Source: Streptomyces viridochromogenes (GTDB lineage: Bacteria; Actinomycetota; Actinomycetes; Streptomycetales; Streptomycetaceae). Taken from it: 64,000 nucleotides of DNA. Shown piece by piece: positions 26,542 to 34,444 of the stretch (positions within the stretch are counted from its first letter, which is position 1; every line of letters starts with the position of its first letter). The stretch covers positions 1 through 64,000 of the forward strand of contig NZ_LGUR01000195.1 in NCBI RefSeq assembly GCF_001270495.1. The letters run 5' to 3'. The notes under the pieces are model-generated. The model worked only from the letters and a program-made list of their open reading frames with translations. It did no database searches and was not told the DNA's origin. A program made the translations under genes and the position numbers.

Positions 26542-27690
26542 ATGGCACGCAGAGCCTCCCTCCTTGCCGCCGTCGGTGCCACCGCCCTCCTCACCGTCGT
26601 CGGCACCCTGACCGGTCCCGCGCCGCAGGCCGCGGCCGCCGCCTGCGGCGAAGGCTCCTACCAGGCCGAAGCCGTCCTGAGCGGCAGCACCTGGACCGCG
26701 CGGCGTGGCAGCAGCACCGTCTACACGGGTGGTGACATGCGGGCCGCGGTCCAGGCGGCCGTGAACAGTCTGACCGCCGGGCGTACCGCCAAGGAGCGGG
26801 TGGTGGTGCGGGGTTCGGGCGCCATGTCGGCCGGGTCGCGCGTCTCCCTGCCGAGTTACACCGCGCTCGACGTCTGCGGGACCATCAACGTCACCGGCAG
26901 CGGTTCCGGCGACCAGGCGCCCGTCTACTCGCGCGGCACCCGGGACGTCGAGGTCCAGCATCTGAACCTCACCGGCAGCCCGTTGTACGGGATCTTCCTG
27001 CGGAACGTGCAGAACGTCGTCCTCGGCCAGATCGACATGCGGCTGTCCGCGGGGCTGGGCGTGCGGATCGACAACCGGGGCGACACCAGCCAGTGGACGC
27101 GGAACGTCCGGATCGACAACGTCTACGTCTCCGGGGCCTCCAGCCACGCCGTGGAGACCTACGGCGTCGACGGCATCACCATCGGGACGGTGACCGCGCG
27201 CAACGTCGGCGAGTCGGGGCTGCTGCTCAACCAGACCATCAACGCCACCGTCACCAAGGTCGATGCCGAGAACGCGGGCACCGGCACCGGGTACGCCGCC
27301 TTCCGCATGGCCAACCGGAACGGCCGGGTGGGGAGTTCCTACCCGACCAACATCAGGGTGGGCGAGGTCATCGCGCGTGGGGGCGGGCGCGGGGTGTTCT
27401 GCGTGTCCGAGAGCGGTGGGGCCGTCATCGACCGGGTCACGCTCTCCAACACCGGCAACAACTCGGTCCTGATCGAGAACTGCTACAACGTCAGCCTCGC
27501 CGCCCAGAGCGGCACCGTCACGGGCGGCGGCGAGCTGCGGCTGGCGGCGCGGTCCGAGTTCCCGAACAACCGGGACATCACCGTCCAGAACCTGACGGTG
27601 ACCAACTCGGCGATCAGGGAGAGCCCCTGCGGGGAGAACACGACCTTCCGGAACATCACCCGGGTGAACAGCAGCCAGTCGATCTGCTGA
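26542..27690 (+). CDS. Secreted right-handed beta-helix protein
   Basis: The 382-residue protein has a Sec signal (about 1-33, APQAAAAA|CG). A long parallel beta-helix domain follows, with PbH1-type repeats such as VEVQHLNLTGSPLYGIFLRNVQNVVLGQIDM (in part) and VRIDNVYVSGASSHAVETYGVDGITIGTVTARN (in part). Family members include pectate lyases, rhamnogalacturonases and adhesins. No pectate-lyase catalytic residues can be assigned with confidence. The ATG at 26542 follows GAGAGG. A LacI-type palindrome upstream suggests sugar-responsive control. Confidence 0.75.
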   Translation: MARRASLLAAVGATALLTVVGTLTGPAPQAAAAACGEGSYQAEAVLSGSTWTARRGSSTVYTGGDMRAAVQAAVNSLTAGRTAKERVVVRGSGAMSAGSRVSLPSYTALDVCGTINVTGSGSGDQAPVYSRGTRDVEVQHLNLTGSPLYGIFLRNVQNVVLGQIDMRLSAGLGVRIDNRGDTSQWTRNVRIDNVYVSGASSHAVETYGVDGITIGTVTARNVGESGLLLNQTINATVTKVDAENAGTGTGYAAFRMANRNGRVGSSYPTNIRVGEVIARGGGRGVFCVSESGGAVIDRVTLSNTGNNSVLIENCYNVSLAAQSGTVTGGGELRLAARSEFPNNRDITVQNLTVTNSAIRESPCGENTTFRNITRVNSSQSIC

Positions 27691-27715
27691 CCGTCGAGTG
27701 CGTGGTGGCGGCGGC

Positions 27716-28087
27716 TCAGCCCTCCGCCACCACCACCGCCGACGCCACCCCGGCGTCATGGCTCAACGACACGTGCCAGGACCGTACGCCCAGTTCGGCC
27801 GCCCGTGCCGCCACCGTCCCCGTCACCCGCAGCCGTGGCCGGCCGCTGTCCTCGACGAAGACCTCGGCGTCCGTCCAGAGCAGACCGGCCGGGGCGCCCA
27901 GCGCCTTCGCGAGGGCCTCCTTCGCGGCGAAACGGGCGGCGAGCGAGGCGCTGCCCCGGCGTTCGCCGCTGGGCAGCAGCAACTCGCTCTCCAGGAACAG
28001 CCGTTCGGCCAGCCCAGGTGTGCGTTCCAGCGCCGCCTCGAACCTGTCGATCTCGGCCACGTCGATACCGACCCCGATGATGCTCAT
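27716..28087 (-). CDS. acpS: Holo-[acyl-carrier-protein] synthase
   Basis: Transfers 4'-phosphopantetheine from CoA to the Ser of acyl carrier proteins. The 123-residue protein starts [16 protein letters not shown], with the Mg-binding Asp, and has [13 protein letters not shown] carrying the second metal ligand Glu. The start on the complement of 28085-28087 matches homologues. It is convergent with the beta-helix gene. It serves primary fatty acid synthesis; activation of the Pks13-like carriers by it is possible but unproven. Confidence 0.95.
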   Translation of the reverse strand: MSIIGVGIDVAEIDRFEAALERTPGLAERLFLESELLLPSGERRGSASLAARFAAKEALAKALGAPAGLLWTDAEVFVEDSGRPRLRVTGTVAARAAELGVRSWHVSLSHDAGVASAVVVAEG

Positions 28088-28185
28088 GCCGAGCACCCTA
28101 TGGCTCTCTCGAAAACGCTCCTCTAAAGAGTGACCTCGCCGCGCGGCGCCTGCCGCACGGCAGGTCCTCACGCTTCCCTGTCCGC

Positions 28186-29073
28186 ATGATCAGCGGACGT
28201 ATCGCAAGCCGGAGCATCGCCTTGCTGCTCGCCGGCGCCGCCGTGCTGCCCATGGGCAGCGCCTCGGCCGACCCCGAACCCCCGGCTTCCGGACCGCAGG
28301 CCGAACTCGTACCCGGCGTCCCCCTGAGCACGCTTCCGCTCTGGGCCACCGACACGCCCGACCAGGCGCTGCCGCCGGAGGTGTACACACCCAGCGTCGA
28401 GGAGGACGCCGTCGAGCCGCCGGACGCTGAGGGCGAGACGAACGAACTCGTGGAGTACGTCGACCCCTGGGACGTCCTCGACGAGCCGAAGTGCAGTGAG
28501 CAGACGGGCCCCCATCAGCGGCAGGTCGAGGAGTGGCTGAAACGGGAGGCCGACGGGAAGCAGTCGGCCGCCGACTGCCGGGCCATCCGCGCTTTTCAGA
28601 CCAAGCACAAGATCAAACCGGCCATCGGCTTCGCCGGGCCTGTGACTTGGGCCACCATGCAGCTCGTCGCGGCCGGGAAGAACCCCAACGCCGCCGGGAA
28701 ATGCCCGGTGCGGGCGTACCGGATCGCCTGTGTCGACCTCGACCGGCAGCTGGCCTGGGTGCAGCAGGGGAAGAAGGTCGTGTACGGGCCCGCCCACATC
28801 CGCAGCGGACGCAAGGGATACGAGACGCGAACCGGATGGCACCGCGTCTACTGGCGGCACAAGAACCACGTGTCGTCGCTCTACAACAGCCCCATGCCCT
28901 ACTCCCAGTTCTTCAGCGGCGGCCAGGCGTTCCACGGCGTCTACGCCAGCCTCTTCACCCCCGTCGGCTCCAGGGGCTGCGTCAACATGCGCCTGGACGA
29001 CGCCCGGCAGCTGTGGGGCGTGCTGAAGAACAACGACCGGGTGTACGTGTGGGGGCGCCGGTCGGAGCCGTAA
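28186..29073 (+). CDS. Secreted L,D-transpeptidase with peptidoglycan-binding domain
   Basis: The 295-residue protein has a signal peptide (about 1-28, ending GSASA). After an acidic linker comes a peptidoglycan_binding_1-like helical unit (about 105-165: [31 protein letters not shown]). The YkuD catalytic domain follows, with AFHGVY and GSRGCVNM, supplying the catalytic His and Cys. Predicted to form 3-3 cross-links or attach proteins to peptidoglycan. It is placed between acpS and alr, in a cell-wall neighbourhood. Confidence 0.9.
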   Translation: MISGRIASRSIALLLAGAAVLPMGSASADPEPPASGPQAELVPGVPLSTLPLWATDTPDQALPPEVYTPSVEEDAVEPPDAEGETNELVEYVDPWDVLDEPKCSEQTGPHQRQVEEWLKREADGKQSAADCRAIRAFQTKHKIKPAIGFAGPVTWATMQLVAAGKNPNAAGKCPVRAYRIACVDLDRQLAWVQQGKKVVYGPAHIRSGRKGYETRTGWHRVYWRHKNHVSSLYNSPMPYSQFFSGGQAFHGVYASLFTPVGSRGCVNMRLDDARQLWGVLKNNDRVYVWGRRSEP

Positions 29074-29145
29074 GGCCCACGGCCAGGGCACGGGGGGTCC
29101 CGGCTCTGCGGCGTTGTCGGTGCCCTCTGAGACACTGGGGACGCC

Positions 29146-30312
29146 ATGACAGAAACAGCAGCCCTGCGGACCGCGCCCCTGCGCGCCCGCGCCGAGATCG
29201 ACCTGGCCGCCCTGCGAGCCAACGTACGGACCCTGCGCGCCCACGCGCCGGGCGCGGCCCTGATGGCCGTCGTGAAGTCGGACGCGTACGGCCACGGGGC
29301 GGTGCGGTGTGCCCGCGCGGCGATCGAAGGGGGCGCCGGCTGGCTGGGTACGGCCACCCCCGAGGAGGCCCTCGTGCTCCGCGCCGCCGGGCTGGACGGC
29401 GTGCGCATCATGTGCTGGCTGTGGACACCGGGCGGGCCCTGGCGGGAGGCGATCGAGGCCGACCTGGACGTCTCGCTCAGCGCGATGTGGGCCCTGCGGG
29501 AGGTCACCGAGGCCGCCCGGCAGGCCGACGCCCCCGCGCGCGTGCAGCTCAAGGCCGACACCGGGCTGGGGCGCAACGGCTGCCAGCCGGGTGACGACTG
29601 GGCCGAACTGGTCCGGGAGGCCCTGCGGGCCGAGGCCGAGGGGCTGGTCCGCATCACCGGGCTCTGGTCGCACTTCGCCTGCGCCGACGAGCCCGGCCAC
29701 CCGTCCATCGCCGCCCAGCTCTCCCGCTTCCGCGAGATGGTCGCGTACGCCGAATCGCAGGGCGTGCGGCCCGAGGTGCGGCACCTCGCCAACTCGCCCG
29801 CCACGCTCACCGTCCCGGACAGCCACTTCGACCTGGTGCGCACCGGAATCGCGACCTACGGCATCTCGCCCAGCCCCGAGCTGGGCAGCTCCGCCGACTT
29901 CGGGCTGCGGCCCGTGATGACCCTCTCGGCCTCCCTCGCCCTGGTGAAACACGTCCCGGGCGGCCACGGCGTCAGCTACGGCCATCACTACATCACCCCG
30001 GGTGAGACCACCCTCGGCCTCGTCCCCCTCGGCTACGCCGACGGCATCCCACGGCACGCCTCCGGCGCCGGGCCCGTCCTGGTGGGCGGCAAGTGGCGGA
30101 CGGTCGCGGGCCGGATCGCGATGGACCAGTTCGTCGTCGACCTGGGCGGGGACGAGCCCGCGGCGGGCGCGGAGGCGGTGCTGTTCGGGCCCGGCGACCG
30201 CGGTGAACCCACCGCCGAGGACTGGGCGCAGGCCGCGGGCACCATCGCATACGAGATCGTCACCCGGATCGGAACGCGCGTTCCACGCGTCTACAAGAAT
30301 GCGGCCATGTGA
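29146..30312 (+). CDS. alr: Alanine racemase
   Basis: PLP enzyme making D-alanine for peptidoglycan. The 388-residue length is normal. The cofactor Lys is in AVVKSDAYGHGA, the partner catalytic Tyr region is HGVSYGHHYITPGETTLGLVPLGYADG (in part), and GRIAMDQFVVDLG is present. The ATG at 29146 is preceded by a GGGGA site. The stop codon falls in the first of a row of CATGTGA repeats. Confidence 0.96.
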   Translation: MTETAALRTAPLRARAEIDLAALRANVRTLRAHAPGAALMAVVKSDAYGHGAVRCARAAIEGGAGWLGTATPEEALVLRAAGLDGVRIMCWLWTPGGPWREAIEADLDVSLSAMWALREVTEAARQADAPARVQLKADTGLGRNGCQPGDDWAELVREALRAEAEGLVRITGLWSHFACADEPGHPSIAAQLSRFREMVAYAESQGVRPEVRHLANSPATLTVPDSHFDLVRTGIATYGISPSPELGSSADFGLRPVMTLSASLALVKHVPGGHGVSYGHHYITPGETTLGLVPLGYADGIPRHASGAGPVLVGGKWRTVAGRIAMDQFVVDLGGDEPAAGAEAVLFGPGDRGEPTAEDWAQAAGTIAYEIVTRIGTRVPRVYKNAAM

Positions 30313-30391
30313 CACGGCCATGTGATGACCATGTGATGCGTCCACGTGATTGTGGTCCTAGGAAAGCTTCCATGGGCATGCGTTCATGTGA
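30306..30391 (+). repeat. Five CATGTGA-type direct repeats after alr
   Basis: CATGTGA occurs at 30306-30312, 30319-30325, 30330-30336 and 30385-30391, with CACGTGA at 30343-30349. The first four are spaced 13, 11 and 13 nt. The first copy overlaps the alr stop codon. The array precedes the alpha/beta-hydrolase gene. Confidence 0.7.
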
Positions 30392-30426
30392 ATGAGGAAC
30401 GAGACGGGTAACCAGAGGAGCGGTAC

Positions 30427-31668
30427 GTGAGCGAGAGCAGCGCGGAGGCCGTCGCGGCCGTCGCCTCCGCCACGGGGGCGGCCGCGAACTGGCGCAGGGC
30501 GACCGGCTTCGCCGGTGCGGCGATAGGCGTGATCGCGGCCGGGGCGGCCGCCGGTGTCGCCATAGAGCGGATGACGGTCGGCCGGGGCATGCGGCAGAAG
30601 GCCCGCCTCGCCCTCGATTCGGCGGGACCGTACGGCTCGCTGCGCGGCATGCCCGGCAAGGCGTACGCCGACGACGGCACCGAGCTGTACTACGAGGTCG
30701 ACGACATCGACCCCGAGGCCGCTCCCGCCCTCACCCCGCGTCGCCGGCGGCTCTTCGGGCGCAAGGCTCCCGCCCCCGTCACGGTCGTCTTCAGCCACGG
30801 CTACTGCCTCAGCCAGGACTCCTGGCACTTCCAGCGCGCCGCGCTGCGGGGCGTCGTGCGCACCGTGCACTGGGACCAGCGCAGCCACGGCCGGTCCGGG
30901 CGGGGCGTCGCCCAGATGGAGGAGGGCACGCACGTCGACATCGACCAGCTCGGACGCGACCTGAAGGCCGTCATCGACGCGGCCGCGCCCGAAGGCCCGC
31001 TCGTGCTGGTCGGGCACTCCATGGGCGGGATGACCGTCATGGCGCTGGCCGACCAGTATCCGGAGCTGATCCTCGACCGGGTCGTCGCCACCGCCTTCGT
31101 CGGTACGTCGTCCGGGAAGCTGGGCGAGGTCAACTTCGGGCTGCCCGTCGCGGGAGTGAACGCGGTGCGGCGGGTGCTGCCGGGTGTGCTCAGGGCGCTG
31201 GGGCAGCGGGCCGAGCTGGTGGAGAAGGGGCGCCGGGCCACCGCCGACCTGTTCGCCGGGATCATCAAGCGGTACTCGTTCTCGTCCCGGGACGTCGACC
31301 CGGCCGTCGCCCGGTTCGCCGAGCGGATGATCGAGGGGACGCCGATCGATGTGGTCGCGGAGTTCTACCCGGCCTTCGCCGACCACGACAAGACCGAGGC
31401 GCTCGCCCACTTCACGGACATGCCGGTGCTCGTCCTGGCCGGCGTCGGCGACCTCGTCACGCCCAGCGAGCACAGCGAGGCGATCGCCGATCTGCTGCCG
31501 GACGCCGAGCTGGTGCTCGTGCCGGACGCCGGGCACCTGGTGATGCTGGAACACCCGGAGGTCGTCACCGACCGTATGGCCGACCTGCTCACCCGCGCGG
31601 GTGCCGTGCCCGCAGGGGCTACCGTAAGTGGCTATGGAAGCACCAGCAGCACCGCACAACGCGGGTGA
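30427..31668 (+). CDS. Alpha/beta-hydrolase, membrane-anchored
   Basis: The 413-residue protein has one N-terminal hydrophobic segment (about 30-52: GFAGAAIGVIAAGAAAGVAI), suggesting an inner-membrane anchor. The hydrolase domain has the nucleophile Ser in LVGHSMGGMTVMAL, an Asp in GVGDLVTPSEHS and a His in DAGHLVMLEHPE. The substrate is unknown. GTG 30427 follows AGAGGAG. Its 3' end overlaps the tsaE start by 41 bp, so it is cotranscribed with t6A genes. Confidence 0.88.
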   Translation: MSESSAEAVAAVASATGAAANWRRATGFAGAAIGVIAAGAAAGVAIERMTVGRGMRQKARLALDSAGPYGSLRGMPGKAYADDGTELYYEVDDIDPEAAPALTPRRRRLFGRKAPAPVTVVFSHGYCLSQDSWHFQRAALRGVVRTVHWDQRSHGRSGRGVAQMEEGTHVDIDQLGRDLKAVIDAAAPEGPLVLVGHSMGGMTVMALADQYPELILDRVVATAFVGTSSGKLGEVNFGLPVAGVNAVRRVLPGVLRALGQRAELVEKGRRATADLFAGIIKRYSFSSRDVDPAVARFAERMIEGTPIDVVAEFYPAFADHDKTEALAHFTDMPVLVLAGVGDLVTPSEHSEAIADLLPDAELVLVPDAGHLVMLEHPEVVTDRMADLLTRAGAVPAGATVSGYGSTSSTAQRG

Positions 31669-32146
31669 TCTAGAGCTCACCGTCACTTCCCCCGACCAGA
31701 TGCGGGAACTGGGCCGCCGGCTCGCCAAGCTGCTGCGCGCCGGCGACCTCGTGATGCTCAGCGGGGAGCTCGGCGCGGGCAAGACGACGCTGACGCGCGG
31801 GCTCGGCGAGGGGCTGGGGGTCCGGGGCGCGGTCACCTCGCCGACCTTCGTGATCGCCCGTGTGCACCCGTCCCTCGGCGACGGTCCGCCGCTCGTCCAC
31901 GTCGACGCGTATCGCCTGTCCGGCGGGCTCGACGAGATGGAGGACCTCGACCTCGACGTCTCGCTGCCCGAGTCGGTGATCGTCGTGGAGTGGGGCGAGG
32001 GGAAGGTCGAGGAGCTGACCGAGGAGCGGTTGCAACTCGTGATCCACCGGGCCGTCGGTGACACCACCGACGAGGTGCGGCATGTGACGGTGACCGGGCT
32101 GGGGGAGCGGTGGGCGGCCGTGGATCTGAGCGTGCTCTCCGCCTGA
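31628..32146 (+). CDS. tsaE: tRNA t6A biosynthesis ATPase TsaE
   Basis: ATPase of the TsaBDE threonylcarbamoyl-adenosine system. Walker A is GELGAGKTTLTRGLGEGLG, the switch region is SPTFVIARVH, and HVDAYRL and VVEWGEG follow, as in the family. GTG 31628 (AGGGG at 31614-31618) or ATG 31634 are both possible starts; either lies inside the preceding hydrolase gene. tsaB and tsaD follow 1.1 to 2.3 kb downstream. Confidence 0.93.
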   Translation: MAMEAPAAPHNAGDLELTVTSPDQMRELGRRLAKLLRAGDLVMLSGELGAGKTTLTRGLGEGLGVRGAVTSPTFVIARVHPSLGDGPPLVHVDAYRLSGGLDEMEDLDLDVSLPESVIVVEWGEGKVEELTEERLQLVIHRAVGDTTDEVRHVTVTGLGERWAAVDLSVLSA

Positions 32147-32225
32147 GCCGGATGAACATTCCGACAAGACGTCGGCAAGATATTGCGTTTGCCGTCTTGT
32201 GCGTGGTCACATGGTATCCAGTCCG

Positions 32226-32245
32226 TAGTTAGGTGTACCTAACTA
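32226..32245. promoter_or_regulatory. 20-bp perfect palindrome TAGTTAGGTGTACCTAACTA
   Basis: The half-sites TTAGGT/ACCTAA resemble those of DtxR/DmdR- and MntR-type metal boxes, but the spacing is shorter than in the 19-bp iron box. It lies 18 bp before the SD of the 57-codon gene, where a regulator would block transcription. Confidence 0.7.
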
Positions 32246-32273
32246 CGTCCGCCCCCGGCCCCAGGAGGCGTCC

Positions 32274-32447
32274 ATGTCGGCATCGGAGAACAAGGTCCAG
32301 CAGCGACCCCAGGCGGTCGCCGGGGTGTCGATGCGGGATCTGTTGGCGGCGGGGGCGGCAGCGAGGGCGATTTCCACGCCGCCACGGGTGGCTGAGCCGG
32401 AGGCGACTCGGCCTGCGGCCGATCAAGGGCATCCCAAAGCGGCTTAG
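32274..32447 (+). CDS. Small 57-residue protein, unrecognised
   Basis: ATG 32274 is preceded by a perfect AGGAGG (32263-32268) at 5-nt spacing, and a 20-bp palindrome lies just upstream, which argues for a real regulated gene. The product starts MSASENKVQQRPQAVAGVSM, has a central Ala-rich amphipathic segment (RDLLAAGAAARAIS), and ends in a Pro/Ala-rich tail. No signal peptide, Cys or known motif is seen. It could be a regulated small protein or peptide precursor; no function is proposed. Confidence 0.6.
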   Translation: MSASENKVQQRPQAVAGVSMRDLLAAGAAARAISTPPRVAEPEATRPAADQGHPKAA

Positions 32448-32480
32448 CTCCGCCGGGGGTGCCGTGAGGCCGTCGGGTGT

Positions 32481-32559
32481 CCGCGGGTTCGGTGTGGCTG
32501 GTCGCGCCCGCGCGGTGGAGCCGCAGATCGACACAGCCCCGCGCCCCTTCCGGGGGCGC
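32481..32559. repeat. Streptomyces intergenic repeat with terminal hairpin
   Basis: CCGCGGGTTCGGTGTGGCTG (32481-32500) runs into GTCGCGC and ends in the hairpin GCGCCCC (32541-32547) / GGGGCGC (32553-32559). The first 26 nt closely match another copy at 57471-57496. Confidence 0.65.
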
Positions 32560-32563
32560 TGCT

Positions 32564-33121
32564 TCAGTGGATCACCACTACCGTGCGGCCGATGGTCGCG
32601 AAGTCCCACATGGCGTTGCCGTCCTCTCGGGATTCGCGGATGCCGCCCGTCTTCACCGTCGGGTTGACGGGCTGGGGGGCCGAGCCGTCGGCGGGGGCGC
32701 TGAACCCGACGGTGGTGTTCTCGATGGTGGCGAAGCGGACGACGTGTTCGACGGGGAGGCCGTCGGTGCCGGTGACCGCGTTGGAGCGGGACGTGACGGT
32801 GTAGGCGCCCGGAGGCGGGTCGACCGTTCCGGGGGTGACGCGGAACGTGCGCTTGACCTTCTCACCGGCGTCGACCAGCCACACCCGGTCGTCGTCCACC
32901 GAGTACACGACCCGTTGCCCCGCACCGGATCCGGAGGGCAGTGTGCCGGGAGCCTTCCTGTCGCGGGGTGCCTTGGACGTACTCACCTCGGGTGAGCGGG
33001 CGGCGTGCGGCTTGCGCAGGTCGGCCGGGACGTTCGCCGAGGCCTGGTAGGTGAGGAAGCCGACGGTCGCGAGGGCCGCCACGGTGAGCCCCGCCACGAT
33101 TCCTGAGCTGCTGCCTGCCAC
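32564..33121 (-). CDS. Degenerate L,D-transpeptidase (YkuD-like) membrane-anchored protein, catalytic Cys absent
   Basis: The GTG on the complement of 33119-33121, after a GAGG site, gives 185 residues; two other GTGs just upstream are possible. An N-terminal hydrophobic helix (about 6-30) is followed by an extracytoplasmic domain. Its end, KTGGIRESREDG then WDFATIGRTVVVI, aligns by eye with the YkuD motif SHGCIRMSNEDA ... VGTPVVI. The active Cys is Gly160 and the preceding His is Thr158. It is therefore probably a non-catalytic relative that binds peptidoglycan or a partner (inference). Confidence 0.65.
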   Translation of the reverse strand: MAGSSSGIVAGLTVAALATVGFLTYQASANVPADLRKPHAARSPEVSTSKAPRDRKAPGTLPSGSGAGQRVVYSVDDDRVWLVDAGEKVKRTFRVTPGTVDPPPGAYTVTSRSNAVTGTDGLPVEHVVRFATIENTTVGFSAPADGSAPQPVNPTVKTGGIRESREDGNAMWDFATIGRTVVVIH

Positions 33122-33221
33122 CGTCACCACCTCAGCGTTCGTGTCGTACGTCGTGATCGAGCCGACCGTAGCAGTCGTCAAGCGGCCGACCGGGGCGGCG
33201 CTTCTGGGGGCGCGGGCGCCG

Positions 33222-33233
33222 TAGGCTGTTTGC
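33222..33233 (+). promoter_or_regulatory. -10 element suggesting a leaderless tsaB mRNA
   Basis: TAGGCT (33222-33227) stands 6 nt before the GTG of tsaB, and no Shine-Dalgarno sequence is present. Confidence 0.5.
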
Positions 33234-33890
33234 GTGCTCTTGCTCGCTCTGGATACCGCCACCCCCGCCGTCACCGTCGCGCTGCACGACGGTACGGACG
33301 TCATCGCCTCGTCGAGCCAGGTGGACGCGCGCCGGCACGGCGAGCTGCTGCTGCCGGCCGTCGACCGGGTCCTCGCCGAGGCCGGACTCAAGCTCGACGC
33401 CGTCACCGGCATCGTCGTGGGCATCGGCCCCGGCCCGTACACCGGGCTGCGCGTCGGTCTGATGACCGCCGACACCTTCGGGCTCGCCCTCGGCGTCCCC
33501 GTGCACGGTGTGTGCACGCTCGACGGTCTCGCGTACGCCGCCGACATCGAGAAGGGCCCCTTCGTCGTGGCGACCGACGCCCGGCGCAAGGAGGTCTACT
33601 GGGCGCGCTACGCCGACTCCCGCACGCGGCTGAGCGACCCGGCCGTCGACCGGCCCGCCGACATCGCCGACCAGGTCGCCGGGCTGCCGGCCGTCGGCGC
33701 GGGCGCGCTGCTGTACCCCGACACCTTCCCCGGCGCCCACGAGCCCGAGCATGTGTCGGCGGCGGCCCTCGCGGCGCTGGCCGCCGAGAGGCTCGCGGCG
33801 GGCGAGGAACTTCCCGCGCCCAGACCGCTGTACCTGCGCCGGCCCGACGCCCAGGTCCCCAAGAACTACAAGGTGGTCACCCCCAAGTGA
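33234..33890 (+). CDS. tsaB: tRNA t6A biosynthesis protein TsaB
   Basis: Partner and scaffold of TsaD in threonylcarbamoyl transfer to tRNA A37. The 218-residue protein has the ASKHA fold start LLLALDTATPAVTVAL, the family segment GIGPGPYTGLRVGLMTA and VATDARRKEVYWARY. GTG 33234 matches homologues and appears leaderless. The stop overlaps the rimI start (GTGA). Confidence 0.94.
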   Translation: MLLLALDTATPAVTVALHDGTDVIASSSQVDARRHGELLLPAVDRVLAEAGLKLDAVTGIVVGIGPGPYTGLRVGLMTADTFGLALGVPVHGVCTLDGLAYAADIEKGPFVVATDARRKEVYWARYADSRTRLSDPAVDRPADIADQVAGLPAVGAGALLYPDTFPGAHEPEHVSAAALAALAAERLAAGEELPAPRPLYLRRPDAQVPKNYKVVTPK

Positions 33891-34444
33891 CAGGACAGCC
33901 GACCGGACCGGAGACCGGGCCGCCCGTGACTCCTGTGCTGCGCGAGATGCGCTGGTGGGACATCGACGCCGTACTGGGACTTGAGAAGGTCCTCTTCCCC
34001 GAGGACGCATGGTCCCGGGGGATGTTCTGGTCCGAGCTGGCCCACTCGCGCGGGCCCGGGGCGACACGGCACTACGTCGTCGCCGAGGACGGCGAACGGA
34101 TGGTCGGATACGCCGGCCTCGCCTCCTCCGGGGACCTGGCCGACGTCCAGACCATCGCCGTCGCCCGCGACCAGTGGGGGACGGGCCTGGGCGGCCGTCT
34201 CCTCACCGAACTGCTGCGCGCCGCCACCGCCTTCGAATGCGCCGAAGTGATGCTGGAGTGCCGCGTGGACAACATCCGCGCGCAGAAGCTGTACGAGCGC
34301 TTCGGCTTCGAGGCCATCGGCTTCCGGCGCGGCTACTACCAGCCGGGGAACGTGGACGCCCTGGTGATGCGACTGAACACGAAATCCAACGGCGGCTCCG
34401 CCGCGGGTTCACCTTCCGTACAAGGAACCGAGATCAATGGCTGA
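33887..34444 (+). CDS. rimI: Ribosomal-protein-alanine N-acetyltransferase-like GNAT protein
   Basis: The 185-residue GNAT acetyltransferase has the acetyl-CoA loop [15 protein letters not shown] and the C-terminal [27 protein letters not shown] (in part), typical of RimI. GTG 33887 overlaps the tsaB stop as GTGA. A start near the following [12 protein letters not shown] is the alternative that matches the domain edge. Its stop overlaps the tsaD ATG. RimI between tsaB and tsaD is the standard actinobacterial order. Confidence 0.92.
   Translation: MTGQPTGPETGPPVTPVLREMRWWDIDAVLGLEKVLFPEDAWSRGMFWSELAHSRGPGATRHYVVAEDGERMVGYAGLASSGDLADVQTIAVARDQWGTGLGGRLLTELLRAATAFECAEVMLECRVDNIRAQKLYERFGFEAIGFRRGYYQPGNVDALVMRLNTKSNGGSAAGSPSVQGTEING

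Noticed and set aside
27716..28087. AcpS as the dedicated phosphopantetheinyl transferase for the Pks13-like protein
   Set aside because: AcpS is a core gene here. Mycobacterial Pks13 uses a different, Sfp-type enzyme, so this remains only a possibility.
30306..30391. CATGTGA repeats as a CRISPR array
   Set aside because: Repeats are 7 bp with 4-6 bp gaps, there are no cas genes, and spacers are far too short.
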